From Elmis aenea (taxonomy: Eukaryota > Arthropoda > Insecta > Coleoptera > Elmidae), in NCBI GenBank assembly GCA_947652605.1, contig OX393581.1, positions 12,094,640 to 12,158,639 of the forward strand: a DNA stretch of 64,000 bases. The letters are read 5' to 3'. The translations under genes were made by a program, and so were the position numbers. Below the pieces are notes generated by a model that saw only the letters and a program-made list of their open reading frames with translations, was not told the origin of the DNA and made no database searches. Below are positions 58,403 to 64,000 of the stretch, piece by piece. Numbering within the stretch: position 1 is the first letter of the stretch; each line of letters begins with the position of its first letter.

Positions 58403-60760
58403 TGTTATTAATTATTTGGTATGAAATGGGGCAAAACAATAATTGTCATGTAAAGGTACATCACATACAGGGTGAGTCATTAGTGGCGGATCGGTCGATT
58501 GTGGCTAAACGGTTTGAGATAAAAAGTTGATTCAAACGGCAGTTCATACAGTTTTTTCTTCCGAACACGATAAAAATATTTTTAAATATACAGGACGAGT
58601 CACCTCTCTGGAACCAATAGCAACTTTTATATTTCAAATACAACACCCCATTTTTTATTTCATATTCTTGACCGCCTTCATTTTAGCTTTACATCGATAT
58701 AAAATAGTACAGGTTTTTATGCGGCCTTGTCACTAAAAAAAAATAATTTTCAAAATATTTCAAGGTTTTAAGTCTTTATTAAAAAAATTCTCCTGAAGCC
58801 ATTTTTCGAAGCACAGAGTTGCAATTTGGTAAGGACATGCATAAAACATTGCTCTATTAGCTCGATACGAAAAAGTTTGAATCACGCATACAGGGTGTTC
58901 ATAAATAGGTGGCAACTTTCCTGATTTTCAAATGCTCGTAATTCAATTTTTTCAAATGCAAACCCCTGTATTTTCTTATGTCATCGAATTTGTCTTTAAG
59001 ACAGCTTCATTTTTCGTTAAGTATGTCCTATACCCAAAACTCGTACTTTTCGAGATATTCGACTTTTTTTTTCTCTAATCGTTATTAAAGCAAATAGGAT
59101 GCCGTGGAAATCGAAAAAGCTGACTGTTCACTTCACTATTTGACAAGGTTTATTCACTGTTTCGTGTATTTAATTACTAATAGTAGGTAGATACTTAGTA
59201 TTGTGGATTCAGTTATAATCAATAAATAAATTGGCAATCAAATCAATTTTATTATTGTTATGAACTTTACTAGTGTTTCTAAAACTTAAAGGTAGCGCGA
59301 AGAAAAATGGAAAATGAAAGAAAAATTATTTGTTGAAACCACAAAAAAAAAATTAAATAAATTTTGTAAATAAAATAATAGAACATAAAAAAATCATTGC
59401 TACATGAAATTGAATAAACTAGTTAGCCTATAAGTGCATATTAATCAAAATGTGCGTAAATCCTTGCCGCCAGCAAAGGATTTCTTTCGCCTTCTCTCAA
59501 GCAATAAACCATATCAATTTGCTCTTATAAAGTGAAATTTGATTTCCATGGCACTCTATTTGCTTCAATAACGATTAGAAGAAAAAAAGTCGAATATCTC
59601 GAAAAGTACGAGTTTTTGGTATAGGACATACTTAACAAAAAATGAAGCTCTCTTAAAGACAAATTCGATGACATAAGAAAATACAGGGGTTTGCATTTGA
59701 AAAAATTGAATTACGAGCATTTGAAAATCAGAAAAGTTGCCACCTATTTATGAACACCCTGTATGCGTGATTCAAACTTTTTCGTATCGAGCTAATAGAG
59801 CAATGTTTTATGCATGTCCTTACCAAATTACAACTCTGTGCTTCGAAAAATGGCTTCAGGAGAATTTTTTTAATAAAGACTTAAAACCTTGAAATATTTT
59901 GAAAATTTTTTTTTTTTAGTGACAAGGCCGCATAAAAACCTGTACTATTTTATATCGATGTAAAGCTAAAATGAAGGCGGTCAAGAATATGAAATAAAAA
60001 ATGGGGTGTTGTATTTGAAATATAAAAGTTGCTATTGGTTTCAGAGAGGTGACTCACCCTGTATATTTAAAAATATTTTTATCGTGTTCGGAAGAAAAAA
60101 CTGTATGGACTGCCGTTTGAATCAACTTTTTATCTCAAACCGTTTAGCCACAATCGACCGATCCGCCACTAATGACTCACCCTGTATACTGCAAATCCTT
60201 GTTGTAATTTCCCGCACGCTGCACATCGCCTTTGGGTTTTTATGGGTATTATTAGATGGTTGCCAGGATCAAATCTTACGCTCAAGCTGGCCCTTTCTTC
60301 TAGTATTTTTGATTTTTTTGGACCTCTCCTTTCACGAGATGTTGAACATTTTGATAAACAAGCTAAAGTATTTTTTTTTCTAACGTCCAATAGCGAAATG
60401 TTTTCCTCTGGGTGAACGAGTTGATAGAGTCTCCAAGTATTTACCACAGCTATATATAACATTTGTGTAAATAATGACCACCACCATTTTTTTGATCTCA
60501 TCCTTATTCTGTATAAAGACATTTCGCTTGTCGAGTAAATCGACATCTCCCATATACGAGTTATACTCGCTTATTAGTTTTGGAACACCTATTTGAACAA
60601 TTTTTTTTTGCGGAGAATCTTTTAGTTGATGAAAGAGGTTCGCTTGAACTATAATTCGTTGCGACGCTCACTGGTTTATTGTCATTCCATTTTACAATTA
60701 AAATTTCATTGGATGTATCAAATTGGTAGGTAGTAAAAATATCCATGAGTTGTCTTTTTT
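58403..60760 (-). pseudogene. piggyBac transposase, C-terminal third, split by a fold-back
   Basis: On the minus strand FDTSNEILIVKWNDNKPVSV and ATNYSS (60720-60650) match the piggyBac core just before the last catalytic region. After a frameshift, RIRMRSKKWWWSLFTQMLYI, AVVNTWRLYQLVHPEEN and SLLDVRKKNTL follow (60510-60390), then the Cys-rich end RRCAACGKLQQGFAV up to 60187. The fold-back interrupts here; beyond it 58465-58403 reads CDVPLHDNYCFAPFHTK and a stop, completing the zinc-binding domain with one frame change. The N-terminal two thirds are deleted. Confidence 0.88.
58468..60184. mobile_element. TA-flanked 1.72 kb fold-back element, CAGGGTGAGTCATTAG ends
   Basis: Arms 58468-59113 and 59540-60184 are reverse complements of about 645 bases around a loop of about 426 bases. 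TA lies on both sides (58466-58467, 60185-60186). Inside each arm further TACAGG boundaries occur (58590 TACAGGACGAGTCACC, 58890 TACAGGGTGTTCATAAAT). Apart from the first dozen bases the arms do not resemble those of the 5600-7560 element. No transposase motif. Confidence 0.92.
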
Positions 60761-61181
60761 TCCATCACTTTCGAAGGCCTCAAATCTCAAATATGTATAG
60801 CATATTAAGCCATTGTCCTATTTATGGACACAACAAATAAACGATGAAAAAATACACCTGTGATTATTTTTCTATTTCCACTAATATAAATTAGAACAAC
60901 GTTTTACGAGGTCACACAGAAAAAATCACTTATGAAAAACCGCCAAATTAAAACATTATTTATTTTTATACAGTCAACTGCTAAAGTAAAAATTACCAAC
61001 CTTTTAATCAGGTGTAGCCAACCACATAGCATTATAACCCTCAAGTTTTTAATAAATATATGTGAAATGTAATATATAAACACATTTTGACTAATAGAAG
61101 TCGCGATGTTAGAAATTATTTTGAAATATTGAGAAAAAATCAAGCGTCCCAAATATACGACAATGGCTGATAATGGGTTAA

Positions 61182-61836
61182 GTAATGATTATAAAATAAT
61201 ATTATGTACACGTATAAGGTGATTGAATTCGTAATTACTAAGTGATAATTTTGCTTATTACCTATAAGTTTTAACAATTGGCAAAGATGCTATATTTTAC
61301 GTTTCTTATTAATGTTTTACATACAATTTGTTGCAGATATTTGAATAAAACAATTTTACATCTAATTTGGCAACTTTTTTCAATTTAAACAATGCTCTAG
61401 CTGTTATAGTAAACAAGGTCTCTATATTAACATTTAAATTTGAATTAATTTGTATAATTTTTAATAATATTGGCCCATGTAAAAAATGCACTGCACTAAA
61501 AAGTGAATATACGAGAAGCTTTGTTTTATCTTGTTACCTGGTACAGTCAGGTAGAGTGTATCGAAATGCTGCTCTCTGTAATTCAGCTATGATATAAGGC
61601 AGCAAGAACGAAGCGAGTCACGAACTACTAAATTTAGTGTAGAAGTACTGCCATAAATTGGTAGCATAAAGACACTCCTAGTTTCGGCGATAAAAAAGTT
61701 TTAATGATCGGGTAAAGTAGAAAAAGGAAACGACACTACGGTACAACGAAACGACATATACTAATTAAAGAATTTTGGCGTAGAATATTAAAATTCTGTA
61801 CATTTTTTTACTTTCGAAGTGAAATATATAGTTTTA
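61182..61836. other. Stretch with no recognised feature
   Basis: No gene or repeat is recognised. Confidence 0.4.
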
Positions 61837-62340
61837 TACAGGATATTTCACTTTTCCATAGGACACTATTACTATCTCCGTAAATAATGAAAATACAAAA
61901 TTGGTTAAATGGGACAAAAGTTAGCTATTTAGCAGTGTATTTTAAACAACATCTTGTTTGGTTTGAAAATTTCATGGCTTGCGTGATATAACGAAAAAAC
62001 CGAAATCGATAAAAAAAATTAAACTTAAATTCTTAAATATCTCGGCTATTGTTGCGAATACACAAAAACGCCCAAACAAAAATGTTTTGTAGATTTTGTT
62101 TGCTATAAGATGGCGATAGTCAGACTTTTATTTATAAATTACCGTGCGAGATATTTGACAAAACAACTTGTTTTCAAATGGCAGTCGTAGTAGGTCATAA
62201 AGATTATTTTTTTCTCTTTACAATGATATAATATTTTATATGTCTATTTTCAAAAATAAGCGAAATAACCTAAAAAAAAATGCAAAATCAAGGTTGCTAT
62301 GGAAAAAAAACTATAACCGATTTCCTTTGTTTTATTTTGA
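61837..62340 (+). mobile_element. Single-ended TACAGGATATTTC repeat fragment
   Basis: The segment opens ATACAGGATATTTCACTTTT and has the texture of a fold-back arm. No partner end was found, so it is called a truncated arm with low confidence. Confidence 0.35.
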
Positions 62341-63150
62341 CAAAGTCATAAAATATTAATGAAAAATATTAAAAGGCACAAATTATATAAAAGACTAAAT
62401 TTAAAAATGGGTCATATTGACCCGAGGGAGGTTATTAAAGCTGATTTTTATTTTATAAACCACTGGAAATATTTTGCACCATCAAACTCCCAAATTACTG
62501 TTCTAATGAGCAATACATTTAACATTAGAGAGAAACACGTTTAAGTGTCAAAGTAAACCTACCATAAAGGTATTATATTGCGACATAGTCTCGCCAACTA
62601 AAAGGTCAAAAACAGACTCCGGTGAAATTAAATTAAGGTCATTCATGTAAACGAAACCCAGAGCGAAGAATCAACATTTTTAGAACGAATTAATCAGTGT
62701 TTTCAAATGTCTTAATAAACAAACCACTTTGCAGCAAACAAACGGAAAAATTCCCGTGACTACTTAAAATTTATGATATCTTTTTACGTTTACTAATTAA
62801 TTAAGCACTTTATTTAATGACGTGTTTATTTTCTAGAGAATATTGTACCAAAGGGGAGTAGCGCAAAAGTTCGCCGTTGGCGTTAAAAGCTAAAGTTAGA
62901 TTACAAAGTACCTTAGGAAGTATCCTTGCACCAAAAACAAACTAACTTCAAACGAAATAAACCCTGGTCGCTACAGATTGTCTTGTTGTCTTCTAATGCT
63001 TTCACGAATCAATAACTAATTGCAAAATTGTATTGCACATCTTTTATTTGTAGAAACTTACCAGAAAAAGCAATCGTGCGAAAAAAATTATCTGAATATA
63101 CCAAAATAGACAATCATGTACTAAAATAGATTAAAATGTTTATAAGGTTT
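62341..63150. other. AT-rich stretch with no recognised feature
   Basis: No gene or repeat is recognised. Confidence 0.35.
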
Positions 63151-63876
63151 TTATACAAATTTGTATGCTTAATTTAAAAACTAATTTTAATTCCTTTAGC
63201 GACCTTGACTTTCAAGATATGAAGAAAACATATTTTTTAAACTAGAAACCCCAGTTGGCCGGGACGTTATATGAAAAAACATTTTTTTCCGTTCTCTAAA
63301 ATATATGGTTTTGTATATGTGTTGTAAAAAATAACCGAGATATGGCTAATTTTGTAAAAAAATGTCCTTATCAAAGTTTGCCATGATTTCGTAAACAAGT
63401 GATGTTTGCAATTATTAAACAACTAAACGTTATAACCTAGTAAATTTTGCAACTTTTGAGCAAATCCGTCTATTCTTTCGTATTTATTATTCGTGTTTAT
63501 TGTGGTATTGGGAACATGGCTAAATTTGAACATTTTGAAAATTTTAATATGTTAAAAGTTTACGTTGCAAGTGATAAAAACGTAGCGGCTGCTATGACAT
63601 TTAGTTGTTCTTTAATTGCGAACATCACCTGTTTACGAAACCATGGCAAACTTTGATAGTAAAATTTTTACAAAATTAGCGATATTACGTTTATTTCTTC
63701 CAAAACATATGTAAACTATATATTTTTAAAAAGCTGAAAAAACGTTTTTTTTTTATATAAAGTCATGACCAACTAGGGTTTCCATTAAAAAAATATACTG
63801 GGTACTGCATATCTAGAAAGTCAAGGTATCTAAAAATAATTGTTTGTTTTTAAATTAAGCATAAAAATTGGTATAA
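63151..63876. mobile_element. Fold-back repeat with arms of about 280 bp
   Basis: The arm 63151-63430 pairs with 63597-63876 at moderate identity; well-matched blocks include GCCAACTGGGGTTTC type and AACATCACCTGTTTACGAAA type words. The 166-base loop is unique. Tips are not clearly defined, and TACTGGGTACTGC near 63798 is an internal TACAGGG-like word. It may extend beyond the stated ends. Confidence 0.72.
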
Positions 63877-64000
63877 GTACACAAACTTAATAATATTTTG
63901 TTATATTTTAATAAATGAAAAAGTTATGGTAGATTTTTCAAATTGATGGAATTTCATTTTTTGTCTGTAGTGCTAAAATGGAACGCGATATAAAAAATCG

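Larger units (their letters stand above)
58201..61177 (-). mobile_element. piggyBac deletion derivative holding a fold-back insertion
   Basis: TTAA lies at both borders (58197-58200, 61178-61181). The ends CCCATTAAGAGCCACAATTC and the reverse complement of CCCATTATCAGCCATTGTCG are inverted repeats. Without the 1.72 kb fold-back the element is about 1.26 kb and keeps only the C-terminal third of the transposase gene. Confidence 0.9.

Noticed and set aside
1..64000. Search for CRISPR arrays, bacterial-type operons, tRNA and rRNA genes
   Set aside because: No regularly spaced identical repeats, no tRNA-like cloverleaf and no rRNA core sequences were seen; the sequence is clearly of animal type.

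Overview
The window is AT-rich, intron/repeat-type DNA from an arthropod, most likely an insect and possibly a beetle. The evidence is the mixture of mariner, piggyBac, hAT, Harbinger and pogo transposons, Jockey and RTE-like retrotransposons, and a very large number of TA-flanked repeats ending in TACAGGGTG. The species cannot be named from the sequence. No complete host protein gene, tRNA or rRNA was found. The only candidate host signal is a possible X-box (RFX-type site) at 51981-51993, 113 bases before a short ATG-initiated exon with a good splice donor (52107-52179).

Nearly everything identifiable is a transposable-element relic. 0-8 kb: a mariner relic, a triplet-rich hairpin, two MITE/fold-back elements, and a Jockey 3' end split by a 1.96 kb fold-back. 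9-20 kb: a mariner-like transposase C-terminus, an RNase H-bearing retrotransposon 3' half holding a hAT MITE, two RTE-like fragments, and hairpin elements. 20-29 kb: a piggyBac remnant, hAT MITEs, a mosaic TACAGGG repeat holding a TTAA MITE, Jockey fragments and an antisense RT. 29.5-33.5 kb: a large TA-flanked fold-back invaded by a hAT derivative, a GGGGAGACC-ended repeat and a pogo/Tigger derivative. 34.5-38 kb: a Jockey RT cut by an RTE-like insertion with a 54 bp target duplication, then a triply nested palindrome. 39-42.8 kb: a piggyBac remnant, a degenerate 16 bp tandem repeat, and a retrotransposon cut by a Harbinger deletion derivative with a TTA target duplication. 44-50 kb: an antisense RT, two mariner relics, and one mariner invaded by a hAT MITE that itself carries a third repeat. 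53.8-61.2 kb: an ORF1-only retrotransposon derivative, a 2 kb GGGGAGACC element holding two further insertions (one a retroposed near-perfect hairpin), and a piggyBac derivative invaded by a 1.7 kb fold-back. 63.2-63.9 kb: a last fold-back.

The most informative structure is the layering. Several insertions can be dated relative to each other because paralogous copies in the same window give the empty site. The most unusual signals are the modular arms of the TACAGGG fold-backs, the 82 bp hairpin retrocopy with a 12 bp target duplication, and the 54 bp duplication around the RTE-like insertion. All translations were done by eye, so boundaries of degenerate fragments are approximate; boundaries supported by target duplications are exact.
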